In this document: positions 1-8,935 of the stretch, in pieces
Position numbering within the stretch: position 1 is the first letter of the stretch
Layout: the number at the start of each line of letters is the position of its first letter
NCBI RefSeq assembly: GCF_009674765.1
Contig: NZ_WKKF01000016.1
Location: 1-60,974 of the forward strand
DNA length: 60,974 nt
Source of the DNA: Metabacillus idriensis
Lineage (GTDB): Bacteria > Bacillota > Bacilli > Bacillales > Bacillaceae
Reading direction: 5' to 3'
Made by a program: the position numbers and the translations under genes
Notes under the pieces: model-generated
Told to the model about the DNA's origin: nothing
Databases searched by the model: none
The model's input: the letters and a program-made list of their open reading frames with translations, nothing else

Positions 1-10
1 TTGCATATTG

Positions 11-126
<116 letters not shown>

Positions 127-145
127 AGTATCAATTATATATTTT

Positions 146-197
146 ATCAATGAGCATAAAAGATCAAAGATATTTATTATTATCGCGGGGTGGAGCA
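146..197 (+). repeat. Partial duplicate of the tRNA-fMet leader with a truncated tRNA 5' end
   Basis: These bases nearly match 286-337, exactly 140 bp downstream. The shared part covers the AT-rich leader and the first 14 nt of the initiator tRNA (CGCGGGGTGGAGCA, 184-197). After that the left copy loses all similarity to a tRNA. It looks like a relic of a second initiator tRNA or of an unequal duplication in the 5S-tRNA spacer. Confidence 0.75.
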
Positions 198-323
198 CGA
201 TCGAATCAACTTCTTCGAATCAGCTTCAGCGTACCGATTGAGCCGCACCTTGGCTAAGCTTTCTGAAATCGGGACGGTCAACGCAATCAATGAGCATAAA
301 AGCTCAGAAATATTTATTACTAT

Positions 324-400
<77 letters not shown>

Positions 401-403
401 AAT

Positions 404-479
404 GGTCCCGTGGTGTAGCGGTTAACATGCCTGCCTGTCACGCAGGAGATCGCCGGTTCGATCCCGGTCGGGACCGCCA
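404..479 (+). tRNA. tRNA-Asp (GUC)
   Basis: A 76-nt cloverleaf with acceptor GGTCCCG/CGGGACC, anticodon GTC at 437-439, T-arm GGTTCGATCCC and encoded CCA. It follows tRNA-fMet by three bases and is the last gene of the rRNA-tRNA unit, before a terminator at about 497. Confidence 0.96.
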
Positions 480-496
480 TTATTACATAAACGACA

Positions 497-523
497 ACGA
501 AACTACGTGTTTCGTTTTTTTTA
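497..523 (+). terminator. Terminator of the rRNA-tRNA operon
   Basis: The 7-bp stem ACGAAAC/GTTTCGT with a 5-nt loop is followed by a run of T. It lies 17 nt after tRNA-Asp. Confidence 0.85.
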
Positions 524-554
524 TGCATTTTTTAGGGTAGACTGTTAATGAAAC

Positions 555-631
555 TTGGACAAACTAGTTAGATGCGATACACTTGATAACAGGTAACGGT
601 CCTTAGAACTGCAGGGTTCTAAGGTTTTTTT
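555..631 (+). promoter_or_regulatory. Promoter-like site and terminator enclosing about 40 nt
   Basis: TTGGAC (555-560) and TACACT (578-583) are 17 bp apart, a good sigma-A match. The expected transcript start is near 590. A strong terminator follows at once: stem CCTTAGAAC (601-609)/GTTCTAAGG (616-624) plus a T-run. The unit would give a very short RNA, or it could be an attenuated leader for thiL. No coding sequence fits inside it. No T-box or other riboswitch core was seen. Confidence 0.5.
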
Positions 632-790
632 AGAGATAAGAAAGTTATAAAATTTTGGCGCATTGGTGTCTAGCTCCAACGCTCAGGCTCCTCGGCCAGA
701 ACAGCTCCGAAAGTAAAGGCAAAAAGCGCCTTTTCTATCGGATCCTTATCTGTCTGCCATCGCTAAACGGGCGCTTGCGCTTTTCTTATA
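632..790 (+). repeat. Dispersed intergenic repeat, copy A
   Basis: This segment aligns with 52462-52620. Shared landmarks in the same order are AGAGATAAGAAAG, CATTGGTGTCTAGCTCCA, CTCCTCGG.CAGAAC, AAAGGCAAAAAGCGCCTTT and TCGGATCCTTATCTG. It holds an internal hairpin (AAAGGC/GCCTTT) and ends in a GC-rich inverted part. I recall similar TGTCTAGCTCCA elements scattered in Bacillaceae genomes. It fills the space before thiL. A long open frame crosses it but has no ribosome binding site. Confidence 0.75.
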
Positions 791-849
791 AGGTAGCAGA
801 CTGTTCGAGGCTACATCTGACTTTTATGACAGAAAAGGCGGTGCAGCAC

Positions 850-1833
850 ATGACCATCGAAGATGAATTTCATTTTATAGATAAAATCAGGCAAAGTAAG
901 AATCGTCAGCCGGAATTAATAGAAGGCATAGGGGATGATGCTGCTTTGTATAGAGCAAAATCCGATTATTTAGAAATTGTATGCGCTGATACCATGACAG
1001 AAGGTGTTCATTTTCTCAAAGATGCTTCTTCTCCAAAGGACATCGGCTATAAAGCTGTGGCTGTCAATATCAGTGACGTTGCAGCTATGGGCGGCGTTCC
1101 AAAGTACTATCTCGTCACCATTGCTGTGCCTAAAACCTGGTCTGAAGAGGAATTAGTGGAGCTCTATGCAGGGATGGATGAGATTGCTTCTACATACAAG
1201 ATGGATCTTATCGGAGGAGATACGGTTTCAACCTCAGATAAGCTTGTGATTACGGTTACGGTCATAGGAGAAGTTCAGCAAGGGAAACAGCGTTTGAGAA
1301 AGGATGCACGTCCAGGTGATGCGGTATTTGTTACAGGGACAATTGGTGATTCAGCTGCAGGGCTCCAAATACTGCTTGGAAACCTCTCAGTTCATGAAGA
1401 AAACGATTCTGCATTTCTTGTGAATCGCCATAAGCGTCCAGTGCCGCAGGTTAAAGCAGGACAGCTTATGTCTTCCGCTGAGCGCATTTCATTGAATGAT
1501 ATCAGTGATGGCCTTGCAAGTGAACTTAATGAATTATGCGAGGCAAGCTGTGTTAAAATGGTCATAGAAAAAGACCGTGTTCCACTCAGTGATTCTCTGC
1601 GTTCTTTACATTCTGAGCAGCTCGATGAGTGGATTTTATATGGAGGAGAAGATTTTGAGCTGGTTGGCACGGTTCCTCCCGCAGCATTTGACTCTCTTCA
1701 AAAGAAGTGCAGCGAAGAAGGCATTTCTCTAACAAGGATTGGGCATGTAGAAGCAGGCTCATCCGAGGTGCTGCTTCTGCATAATGGCAAGAAAACGAAG
1801 CTCGAAAAATCTGGATACAATCATTTTAAGTAA
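850..1833 (+). CDS. thiL: Thiamine-monophosphate kinase
   Basis: ThiL phosphorylates thiamine monophosphate to thiamine pyrophosphate with ATP, the last step of cofactor synthesis. The predicted protein has 327 residues, the usual length. The N-terminal GIGDDAAL (about residues 26-33) and ADTMTEGVHF (about 46-55) are the Mg-ATP binding signatures of the ThiL/PurM-like family, and NDISDGLASEL follows later. I chose ATG 850, preceded by AAGGCGGTG, over upstream in-frame ATGs at 655 and 826 that lack a ribosome binding site and run through repeat copy A. It heads a tightly packed group with tsaE, tsaB, rimI and tsaD, the same order as in B. subtilis. Confidence 0.95.
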   Translation: MTIEDEFHFIDKIRQSKNRQPELIEGIGDDAALYRAKSDYLEIVCADTMTEGVHFLKDASSPKDIGYKAVAVNISDVAAMGGVPKYYLVTIAVPKTWSEEELVELYAGMDEIASTYKMDLIGGDTVSTSDKLVITVTVIGEVQQGKQRLRKDARPGDAVFVTGTIGDSAAGLQILLGNLSVHEENDSAFLVNRHKRPVPQVKAGQLMSSAERISLNDISDGLASELNELCEASCVKMVIEKDRVPLSDSLRSLHSEQLDEWILYGGEDFELVGTVPPAAFDSLQKKCSEEGISLTRIGHVEAGSSEVLLLHNGKKTKLEKSGYNHFK

Positions 1834-1842
1834 GGTGAGTAT

Positions 1843-2316
1843 ATGACGAAGCATACAGTGAGAACAAATAGCCCTGAGGTAACAACGAAGCTTGCCGTCA
1901 GGCTTGGTGAACTTGTGAATCCTGGAGATGTGATTACATTAGAAGGCGATTTGGGAGCTGGGAAAACTACGTTTACAAAGGGTTTAGCAAAAGGAATGGG
2001 GATCCGAAAAAACGTAAACAGCCCGACATTTACGATTATGAAGGAGTACAGGGACGGGAGACTGCCTCTATACCACATGGACGTATACAGAATGGAAGAC
2101 AGTGAAGAGGATTTAGGGTTTGATGAGTTTTTTGAAGGAGAGGGTGTCACAGTGGTTGAATGGGCACATCTTATTCAGGAGCAGCTTCCTCCAGATCGTC
2201 TTGGTATTCGTATACTTCGTGTGGAAGATGAGTCCCGTGAGATAATTTTTGAACCTATAGGGGATCACTATATTGGTTTATGTAAGGAGCTTATCTATGA
2301 AAGCAATTGCGATTGA
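1843..2316 (+). CDS. tsaE: tRNA threonylcarbamoyladenosine synthesis ATPase TsaE
   Basis: TsaE (YdiB) is the small ATPase that works with TsaB and TsaD to make t6A37 in tRNAs reading ANN codons. The 157-residue protein has a Walker A motif GDLGAGKTT (about residues 35-43) and the family signature NSPTFTIMKEY. It starts 9 nt after thiL and its end overlaps the start of tsaB by 20 nt, so translation is probably coupled. Confidence 0.95.
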   Translation: MTKHTVRTNSPEVTTKLAVRLGELVNPGDVITLEGDLGAGKTTFTKGLAKGMGIRKNVNSPTFTIMKEYRDGRLPLYHMDVYRMEDSEEDLGFDEFFEGEGVTVVEWAHLIQEQLPPDRLGIRILRVEDESREIIFEPIGDHYIGLCKELIYESNCD

Positions 2317-2986
2317 TACGTCCAATTTGACACTTGGTGTGGCTATAGTGGAAGACACCAAAGTGATTGGAGAATATGTAACAAACATTAAGCAGAATCA
2401 TTCTGTCCGGGCAATGCCTGCTGTTGAATGGCTTATGCAGGAATGCGGAATCACGCCTGGTGAACTGGATCGTGTCATTGTTGCGGGAGGTCCTGGATCT
2501 TATACCGGCCTCAGAATTGGTGTCAGCATTGCTAAAACACTTGCATGGACGTTAAACATTCCTCTAGCCAGTGTTTCAAGTCTTGAGGTGCTTGCAGCTG
2601 GCGGAAGCTATTTTAATGGTTTTATCTGTCCGATTTTTGATGCCCGGCGCGGTCGGGTGTATACCGGACTGTACGAGTATGCAGATAGGGAGCTTATGAA
2701 TAGAAGAAACGATCAGAATCTCCTGCTGTCTGACTGGCTCTTAGAATTAAAAAAGGAAGAGAAGCAAATTCTTTTTATCGGAAATGATGTTAGCCTGCAT
2801 CAGGAGTTAATCATTGAAGTGCTTGGTGATCAGGCAGTGATTGCAAGTATAACCGAGCATAATCCAAGACCGGCCATGCTTGGAAAACTCGGCTTGATGA
2901 AAAAGCCTGAGGATATACATACCTTCGTGCCGAACTATATCCGCTTAGCAGAGGCGGAAGTAAAGTGGCTCGAACAACAGAAATAA
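2297..2986 (+). CDS. tsaB: tRNA threonylcarbamoyladenosine synthesis protein TsaB
   Basis: TsaB (YdiC) is the actin-fold partner that dimerises with TsaD in the t6A complex. The N-terminus MKAIAIDTSNLTLGVAI and the segment VAGGPGSYTGLRIG (about residues 63-76) are diagnostic. ATG 2297 is preceded by TAAGGAGC. An earlier in-frame start at 2273 has no such site. The length of 229 residues is normal. It overlaps tsaE and is followed by rimI after a few bases. Confidence 0.94.
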   Translation: MKAIAIDTSNLTLGVAIVEDTKVIGEYVTNIKQNHSVRAMPAVEWLMQECGITPGELDRVIVAGGPGSYTGLRIGVSIAKTLAWTLNIPLASVSSLEVLAAGGSYFNGFICPIFDARRGRVYTGLYEYADRELMNRRNDQNLLLSDWLLELKKEEKQILFIGNDVSLHQELIIEVLGDQAVIASITEHNPRPAMLGKLGLMKKPEDIHTFVPNYIRLAEAEVKWLEQQK

Positions 2987-2999
2987 GTGGGTGAGAAGG

Positions 3000-3461
3000 T
3001 TGAAACAGGAACTGGATACAATCAGGATCAGGCTTATGAATGTAGGTGACATTGAGGCTGTTTATGAAATTGAAACGCAATCCTTTGCAACACCTTGGCT
3101 GAAGGAATCCTTTCACAATGAATTGACTCAAAATCATTTTGCCAAATACCTTGTTGTAGAATTTGACCAGAAAATTATCGGCTATTGCGGACTATGGATC
3201 ATTATGGATGAGGCTCAAGTAACGAACATTGCCGTTTTGCCTGGCTATAGAGGGAACAAGGTTGGAGAAACACTGCTGAAACAGGCTATCGGAATGGCGA
3301 AGGAATATGGAGCAGGGAAAATTTCTCTAGAAGTACGAGTCTCAAATCATGTAGCGCAATCTTTGTACACCAAGCTCGGTTTTCAGCCTGGCGGAATTAG
3401 AAAACGGTATTATACTGATAACGGGGAAGATGCGTTAGTAATGTGGGTGAATTTAAAATGA
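3000..3461 (+). CDS. rimI: Ribosomal protein S18-alanine N-acetyltransferase
   Basis: This is a GNAT-fold acetyltransferase of the RimI family, which acetylates the N-terminal alanine of ribosomal protein S18. The acetyl-CoA binding region is visible as [18 protein letters not shown], followed by [20 protein letters not shown] and the C-terminal [16 protein letters not shown] typical of RimI. The start is uncertain. TTG 3000 has GGTGAG about 6 nt upstream, while GTG 2991 lacks a clear site. The stop overlaps the tsaD start as ATGA. Confidence 0.9.
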   Translation: MKQELDTIRIRLMNVGDIEAVYEIETQSFATPWLKESFHNELTQNHFAKYLVVEFDQKIIGYCGLWIIMDEAQVTNIAVLPGYRGNKVGETLLKQAIGMAKEYGAGKISLEVRVSNHVAQSLYTKLGFQPGGIRKRYYTDNGEDALVMWVNLK

Positions 3462-4477
3462 CTGGAAAAGATCAATATATATTAGGAATAGAGACGAGTT
3501 GTGATGAAACGGCTGTATCGATTGTGAAAAACGGGCGGGAAATCATTTCGAATGTTGTCGCCACTCAAATTGAAAGCCATAAACGTTTTGGCGGCGTTGT
3601 ACCTGAGATCGCATCAAGACATCATGTTGAGCAGCTGACACTTGTGCTTGAAGAAGCGATGCAGCAGGCTGAAATGACATTTAAAGACCTGGATGCCATC
3701 GCAGTTACGGAAGGACCAGGTCTTGTTGGTGCGCTATTGATTGGAGTCAATGCGGCAAAAGCGCTGGCATTTGCCCACCAGCTGCCATTAATAGGCGTTC
3801 ATCATATTGCCGGTCATATTTACGCTAACCAGCTGATCTCGGAACTGCAGTTTCCTTTGCTTTCGCTTGTTGTATCCGGGGGACATACTGAACTTGTTTA
3901 TATGAAAGAACATGGATCATTTGAAGTAATCGGAGAAACGCTTGATGATGCTGCAGGAGAAGCGTATGACAAAGTGGCAAGAACGCTTCATCTGCCTTAT
4001 CCGGGTGGACCTCATATAGACCGGATGGCAGCGGAAGGGTCTCCTGTCATCAATTTACCGAGAGCATGGCTTGAGCCGGATTCTTACAACTTCAGCTTCA
4101 GCGGCCTGAAATCAGCTGTCATCAATACTCTTCACAATGCAGAGCAGCGGGGTGAAGTCATTGATCCCAATGATTTAGCTGCAAGCTTTCAGGCGAGCGT
4201 TATTGATGTTCTTGTCACAAAGACAGCATCAGCAGCAGAGAAATACAAGGTAAAGCAGGTTCTTCTTGCTGGGGGTGTAGCAGCCAATCGCGGTTTAAGG
4301 GCAGCTTTAGAAGAGAAGTTTAAAGAATTTCAGGATGTAGAGCTGCTGATACCGCCATTATCTCTATGTACAGACAATGCAGCGATGATTGCTGCTGCTG
4401 GAAGCGTTCTTTTTGAAAAAGGACATAGAGGCAATTTGAGAATGAATGCGAATCCTGGAATGGAACTGCCTAGTTAA
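3458..4477 (+). CDS. tsaD: tRNA threonylcarbamoyltransferase TsaD
   Basis: TsaD (formerly Gcp/YdiE) transfers the threonylcarbamoyl group to A37 of tRNA. The 339-residue protein shows [10 protein letters not shown] near the N-terminus and the metal-binding HHIAGH (residues 115-120). It also has [10 protein letters not shown] and the C-terminal [15 protein letters not shown] 3458 was chosen over an upstream ATG at 3443. It overlaps the rimI stop in an ATGA junction and has GTGGGTGAA just upstream. It ends the t6A gene group and is followed by a run of DnaA boxes. Confidence 0.97.
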   Translation: MTGKDQYILGIETSCDETAVSIVKNGREIISNVVATQIESHKRFGGVVPEIASRHHVEQLTLVLEEAMQQAEMTFKDLDAIAVTEGPGLVGALLIGVNAAKALAFAHQLPLIGVHHIAGHIYANQLISELQFPLLSLVVSGGHTELVYMKEHGSFEVIGETLDDAAGEAYDKVARTLHLPYPGGPHIDRMAAEGSPVINLPRAWLEPDSYNFSFSGLKSAVINTLHNAEQRGEVIDPNDLAASFQASVIDVLVTKTASAAEKYKVKQVLLAGGVAANRGLRAALEEKFKEFQDVELLIPPLSLCTDNAAMIAAAGSVLFEKGHRGNLRMNANPGMELPS

Positions 4478-4494
4478 TAAGGTGTATTAACATG

Positions 4495-4655
4495 TTATCC
4501 ACATGCAGTCTAATAACATTTTTTCGCTTTTCGAAAAGCTTGTGGAATACGCATTGGATAACCTGTGGATAATGTGGATAAAAATGCGCTATTTTGTGGA
4601 TAATGTGAATAAAAGAGTGGAAACCTTATAAAATAAGATTTTTTCATGTGGATAA
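4495..4655. promoter_or_regulatory. DnaA-box cluster between tsaD and ydiF
   Basis: Five perfect DnaA boxes occur: TTATCCACA at 4495-4503, and TGTGGATAA at 4564-4572, 4573-4581, 4595-4603 and 4647-4655. TGTGAATAA at 4604-4612 is a near match, and TGTGGAATA and TTGGATAA variants lie near 4541 and 4555. Two pairs sit directly head to tail at 9-bp spacing. The cluster lies between two convergent genes, so it is unlikely to be a promoter operator. From memory, B. subtilis has a DnaA-box cluster at the same gcp-ydiF position that titrates DnaA. Confidence 0.85.
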
Positions 4656-4660
4656 CTAGA

Positions 4661-4697
4661 AAACTCAGTGCTATCATCGGCACTGAGTTTTTTTGAT
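4661..4697. terminator. Bidirectional terminator between tsaD and ydiF
   Basis: The 11-bp stem AAACTCAGTGC/GCACTGAGTTT has A-rich and T-rich flanks. It can serve both convergent genes. Confidence 0.85.
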
Positions 4698-4720
4698 TCA
4701 TGAACTATGTGTATAAGCTG

Positions 4721-6637
4721 TTAATCCTCTTGAAGCTGTTCCCATTCATTCATTAGATGTTCGAGTTCTTGTTGATAACCATCGTTTTCGGTGTTGATTT
4801 CCTGCACTATCGTATGGTTTTGATAAATCTCCGGATCACATAACAGCTCTTCATTTTTCTCGATCTGCTGTTCAACGAAGGAGATTCGCTCTTCTACTTC
4901 CTGCAATCTTCTTTGTTTTTGTCTTGCCAGTTTTTTTGCTTCTTTATCTTGTTCATAAGATAGCTTGTTTTGATTTTCTTTAGGCTTCAGATCAGGAACT
5001 GCATCAAGAGCTGCAAGTTCATGCTGTTCTGCCTTTTTAGATTGATAATAATCATAGTCGCCCAGATATTCATAGACGCCGTTTGCTGATAGTTCATATA
5101 CTTTGGTCGCAATGCGATTAATGAAATATCGGTCATGGGAAACAAATAGGATCGTGCCTGGATAATCAATCAGGGCATTTTCCAGAACTTCTTTACTGTC
5201 AAGATCGAGATGGTTTGTCGGCTCATCAAGGATGAGCAGATTTGCCTTTTGCAGCATAAGCTTGGCAAGAGCGAGTCGTGCTTTTTGTCCGCCGCTTAAA
5301 GTTGATACATTCTTTAAAACATCGTCGCCTGAAAATAGAAAATTGCCGAGTACGGTACGGATTTCTTTTTCAGTCAGCATCGGATATTCATCCCACAATT
5401 CATCAAGCACGCGTTTGTTTGAAGTTAAATTCGCCTGCTCTTGATCGTAATAACCGATCTTCACTCCTGAACCTATTTCAAATGCCCCTTTAAATGGTGC
5501 CATCTTATCAATGATTGTTTTTAGAAGCGTAGATTTGCCTATTCCATTTGGGCCGACAAGAGCAATGCTGTCACCTCTTGAGATGGAAAAAGAAACGTTT
5601 GAGATGATTGGCTGCACACCATCATATGAAACGGCTATATCCTTGGCTTTTAGCACATCATTGCCGCTTTGTCTTTCAATATCAAAACGGAAGTGAGCAG
5701 ATTTTTCATCACCTAGAGGCCTGTCCATAAGTTCCATGCGGTCCAGTTTTTTTCTGCGGCTTTGAGCGCGTTTTGTGGTAGACGCTCTGGCCATATTCTT
5801 TTGGATGAAATCTTTCAGCTTCGCCACTTCATCCTGCTGTTTTTCGAAGAGTTTTAATTCACGCTCATAGTTTTCTGCGCTTTGCTCTAAGTAGCGGCTG
5901 TAGTTTCCTGCATATTTAATACTGGTGTTTCTCGAAATTTCGTAGACCTGGTTTACGACTTTATCTAGAAAATAGCGGTCATGGGAAACGATTAAAATCG
6001 CTCCGCTGTAGCTTTGCAGATATTGCTCGAGCCACGACAATGTTTCAATATCCAGATGGTTCGTCGGCTCATCCAGCACTAATAAGTCAGGGCTTGTCAA
6101 AAGCAGCTTGCCTAGTGCCAGACGCGTTTTCTGGCCTCCGCTCAGACGCTTGATAGGAGAAGTGACATCGAATTCCGCGAAACCCAGTCCGTGGAGTACT
6201 GAGCGGATATCCGCTTCATATTGATATCCGCCTTTTTCTTTAAACTCAATTTGCAGACGGTCGTATTCTTTTAAGTATTGGTCAAATTCGCGCTGTGCGG
6301 GATCAGTATTGGCCATTTTTTGCTCAAGATCACACATGGATTGTTCCATATCTTTTAAAAACTGAAACACAGAAACCATTTCATCCCAAATCGATAGACT
6401 GGATTCGAGACCCGTATCCTGCGCAAGGTACCCGATTGAGACACCTTTTGGCTTGATGATCTCTCCGGATTCGTAAGAAAGCTGACCTGCAATGATTTTG
6501 AGCAGGGTTGATTTTCCGGCTCCGTTTCGGCCGACAAGAGCAATTCTATCCCTTGTTTGAACTTCAAGTTTGATATTAGATAATATAAGATCAGCTGCAA
6601 AATATTTCGTCAGCTGGTTAATTTGTAGCAAAATCAT
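4721..6637 (-). CDS. ydiF: ABC-F family ATP-binding protein, YdiF-like
   Basis: ABC-F proteins have two ATP-binding domains and no membrane part; they bind the ribosome and affect translation. This 638-residue protein has two Walker A motifs (GRNGAGKSTLL near residue 36 and GPNGIGKSTLL near 350), two LSGGQK signatures and two LLVLDEPTNHLD-type Walker B segments. A charged linker lies between the domains and a coiled coil (about residues 560-638) at the C-terminus. It is transcribed against tsaD and away from moaC, as in B. subtilis. Confidence 0.92.
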   Translation of the reverse strand: MILLQINQLTKYFAADLILSNIKLEVQTRDRIALVGRNGAGKSTLLKIIAGQLSYESGEIIKPKGVSIGYLAQDTGLESSLSIWDEMVSVFQFLKDMEQSMCDLEQKMANTDPAQREFDQYLKEYDRLQIEFKEKGGYQYEADIRSVLHGLGFAEFDVTSPIKRLSGGQKTRLALGKLLLTSPDLLVLDEPTNHLDIETLSWLEQYLQSYSGAILIVSHDRYFLDKVVNQVYEISRNTSIKYAGNYSRYLEQSAENYERELKLFEKQQDEVAKLKDFIQKNMARASTTKRAQSRRKKLDRMELMDRPLGDEKSAHFRFDIERQSGNDVLKAKDIAVSYDGVQPIISNVSFSISRGDSIALVGPNGIGKSTLLKTIIDKMAPFKGAFEIGSGVKIGYYDQEQANLTSNKRVLDELWDEYPMLTEKEIRTVLGNFLFSGDDVLKNVSTLSGGQKARLALAKLMLQKANLLILDEPTNHLDLDSKEVLENALIDYPGTILFVSHDRYFINRIATKVYELSANGVYEYLGDYDYYQSKKAEQHELAALDAVPDLKPKENQNKLSYEQDKEAKKLARQKQRRLQEVEERISFVEQQIEKNEELLCDPEIYQNHTIVQEINTENDGYQQELEHLMNEWEQLQED

Positions 6638-6790
6638 GTATTTTCACCTCAGGCTATGATAGTTTAAGTGTAGCTTATAGAAGAGAGAGCCGCAATGATT
6701 GTAGCTTTCAGGGTGCAGACATTTGTCACAATAAGTAAAAAGACAGATTTGTAAAAATAGTGTATAGTCTAGTATGAGGGGCGTTAAAAG

Positions 6791-7306
6791 ATGTCAAATT
6801 TTACTCATTTTAACCAGCAGGGCAGAGCCAAGATGGTTGATATATCAAACAAGCATGATTCTGTGCGCACCGCTGTAGCTGTTTCAAGCGTTGTCATGAA
6901 AGAACATGTATATGAACAAATTGTAAATAATAAGCTCCAAAAAGGGGACGTGCTGGCTGTTGCCCAGGTAGCAGGCATCATGGCTGCCAAAAACACTTGG
7001 AACATCATTCCAATGTGCCACCCGATTCCGCTTAAGGGAATTGATATTGAATTTGAATGGAAAAAAGAGAACGATCTTTTCCATCTGATGATTGCTGCAT
7101 CTGTGAAAACAACAGGAAGTACAGGTGTGGAAATGGAAGCGCTAACTTCCGCTTCAGTCTGTGCCCTGACCGTGTATGATATGTGTAAAGCACTTGATAA
7201 AGGGTTAATCATCGGACCTGCCTATTTATCTTTAAAAACTGGCGGGAAAAGCGGAGATTATACACGAGACGAAGATGTAGCTTTGAATGTGGGGGATAGA
7301 ATGTGA
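6791..7306 (+). CDS. moaC: Cyclic pyranopterin monophosphate synthase
   Basis: MoaC converts the MoaA product to cyclic pyranopterin monophosphate in molybdenum cofactor synthesis. The 171-residue protein shows the usual N-terminus ([20 protein letters not shown]), the active-site segment [10 protein letters not shown] and [23 protein letters not shown] 6791 follows GAGGGGCG by 9 nt. Its stop overlaps the GTG start of rex by 4 nt, so the two are probably coupled although their functions are unrelated. Confidence 0.95.
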   Translation: MSNFTHFNQQGRAKMVDISNKHDSVRTAVAVSSVVMKEHVYEQIVNNKLQKGDVLAVAQVAGIMAAKNTWNIIPMCHPIPLKGIDIEFEWKKENDLFHLMIAASVKTTGSTGVEMEALTSASVCALTVYDMCKALDKGLIIGPAYLSLKTGGKSGDYTRDEDVALNVGDRM

Positions 7307-7944
7307 ACAACATCGAACAATCGAAAATTCCGCAAGCTACTGCTAAGCGCTTGCCTTTATACTATCGTTTTTTAAAGAATCTTCATGCATCAGGGAAACA
7401 GCGTGTTTCTTCAGCAGAGCTGAGCGATGCGGTAAAAGTGGATTCTGCAACGATCCGCAGGGATTTTTCTTACTTTGGAGCCCTTGGCAAAAAGGGATAT
7501 GGGTATAATGTTAATTATCTTCTGTCTTTTTTCAGAAAAACGCTCGATCAGGACGAAGTGACAAAAGTTACCTTAATTGGTGTCGGTAATCTAGGCACAG
7601 CCTTTTTGCATTATAATTTTACTAAGAATAATAATACGTTAATCTCACTTGCCTTTGATGTCGATGAGAAAAAGATCGGCACTGAAATCGGAGATGTGCC
7701 TATTTATAATCTGGATGATCTTGAGGAACATCTTCCTGATGATGTGACCGTGGCGATTTTAACGGTTCCGGCACAGGCTGCCCAGCCCATAACGGACAGG
7801 CTGATTGCAAAAGGAATTAAAGGGATTCTGAATTTTACTCCGGCACGGTTAAATGTACCCGAGGAAATACGAATTCATCATATTGATCTTGCAGTAGAAC
7901 TGCAATCACTCGTGTACTTTTTGAAACACTATCCTAACGCTTAA
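7303..7944 (+). CDS. rex: Redox-sensing transcriptional repressor Rex
   Basis: Rex binds DNA when the NADH/NAD+ ratio is low and leaves it when NADH rises, controlling fermentative and respiratory genes. The 213-residue protein has an N-terminal winged helix (about residues 1-80, with [20 protein letters not shown]) and a Rossmann NAD-binding domain beginning with TLIGVGNLG (about 90-98). The C-terminal [20 protein letters not shown] is characteristic. It starts inside the moaC stop (GTGA). Confidence 0.96.
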   Translation: MNNIEQSKIPQATAKRLPLYYRFLKNLHASGKQRVSSAELSDAVKVDSATIRRDFSYFGALGKKGYGYNVNYLLSFFRKTLDQDEVTKVTLIGVGNLGTAFLHYNFTKNNNTLISLAFDVDEKKIGTEIGDVPIYNLDDLEEHLPDDVTVAILTVPAQAAQPITDRLIAKGIKGILNFTPARLNVPEEIRIHHIDLAVELQSLVYFLKHYPNA

Positions 7945-7961
7945 GAATTGAGGTGAATGTT

Positions 7962-8138
7962 ATGCCTACTATCGGTTTTGGAAGTTTATTGCTGATTGTT
8001 TTTGCTGCACTTTTAATCTTCGGGCCAAAGAAACTGCCTGAGCTTGGAAAAGCGGTCGGAAATTCATTGCGTGAATTTAAGCATGCAACGAAGGGTCTCG
8101 CGGATGATGATGAAGATAAAAAGAAAGAAGAGAAGTAA
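7962..8138 (+). CDS. tatA: Twin-arginine translocase subunit TatA (TatAy type)
   Basis: TatA forms the size-variable channel for folded twin-arginine proteins. The 58-residue product has one N-terminal membrane helix, then [14 protein letters not shown], an amphipathic helix, and a charged tail rich in D, E and K. ATG 7962 has TGAGGTG 6 nt upstream; an in-frame GTG at 7953 is part of that site. It lies 17 nt after rex and 6 nt before tatC, matching the B. subtilis tatAY-tatCY pair. Confidence 0.95.
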   Translation: MPTIGFGSLLLIVFAALLIFGPKKLPELGKAVGNSLREFKHATKGLADDDEDKKKEEK

Positions 8139-8144
8139 GATAGG

Positions 8145-8906
8145 ATGAAAGCTGTCATGAAACAAAACGAAATGTCGGTTTACGATCATATTGCCGAACT
8201 GCGGAAAAGGCTGATCATTACGGTTTTTTTCCTTTTCATCTCTGTGATTGCAGGCTTTTTATTAGCAAAGCCGATTATCATCTATTTACAGCATACGAAT
8301 GAAGCTCAGAACTTAACGCTGAATTCATTCCGAATGACCGATCCGCTTATGGTCTATATGCAATTTGCGTTTATCATTGCATTTATTATTACATCTCCAA
8401 TTATTCTTTATCAGCTGTGGGCATTCATTAGTCCAGGTCTCTATGAAAAAGAAAGACGGGTCACGCTGAGCTATATTCCAATCTCCATTGGACTGTTTCT
8501 TGCCGGCATCAGCTTCTCGTACTTTTTGCTCTTTCCATTTGTCGTGGATTTCATGGAGGGGATCTCCAATGACTTAGAGATTAATCAAGTCATTGGCATC
8601 AACGAATACTTTCAGTTTTTAATTCAGCTGACGGTGCCGTTTGGACTGCTGTTTCAGCTTCCGGTTGTCATCATGTTCTTAACGAGGCTTGGCATAGTAA
8701 CACCGATGTTCCTCTCGAAAATCAGGAAATATGCGTACTTTGCCCTTCTCGTCATTGCAGCGTTGATTACACCGCCGGAGCTTGTGTCGCATCTCATGGT
8801 TTCCGTGCCGCTGTTTATCCTTTATGAAATAAGCATCGTTGTCTCAAGATTTGCTTACCGCAAGGCGCAGCGTACACAGTTTGAAGAAGCAAATAAAGAA
8901 GGGTGA
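8145..8906 (+). CDS. tatC: Twin-arginine translocase subunit TatC (TatCy type)
   Basis: TatC is the six-helix membrane receptor for twin-arginine signal peptides. The sequence begins with a short cytoplasmic segment containing HIAELRKRL, the signature of the family, and has six hydrophobic stretches. It includes the segments SPGLYEKERR and FLTRLGIVTP and the C-terminal ALITPPELVSHLMV. ATG 8145 or 8157 could be the start. The gene pairs with tatA and ends in a strong terminator. Confidence 0.95.
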   Translation: MKAVMKQNEMSVYDHIAELRKRLIITVFFLFISVIAGFLLAKPIIIYLQHTNEAQNLTLNSFRMTDPLMVYMQFAFIIAFIITSPIILYQLWAFISPGLYEKERRVTLSYIPISIGLFLAGISFSYFLLFPFVVDFMEGISNDLEINQVIGINEYFQFLIQLTVPFGLLFQLPVVIMFLTRLGIVTPMFLSKIRKYAYFALLVIAALITPPELVSHLMVSVPLFILYEISIVVSRFAYRKAQRTQFEEANKEG

Positions 8907-8935
8907 TCCTGTTTGCAGGATCACCCTTCTTTTAT
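8898..8935. terminator. Bidirectional terminator between tatC and ydiK
   Basis: A perfect 14-bp stem GAAGGGTGATCCTG/CAGGATCACCCTTC with a 4-nt loop is followed by TTTTA. It overlaps the tatC stop codon and faces the end of ydiK. Confidence 0.9.

Noticed and set aside
580-631. T-box or thiamine riboswitch before thiL
   Set aside because: Neither the T-box core nor the TPP aptamer motifs (CTGAGA, ACCTGATCTGG) are present.
655-849. In-frame 5' extension of thiL by 65 codons
   Set aside because: It runs through the dispersed repeat, has no ribosome binding site and gives residues unlike ThiL. ATG 850 fits better.
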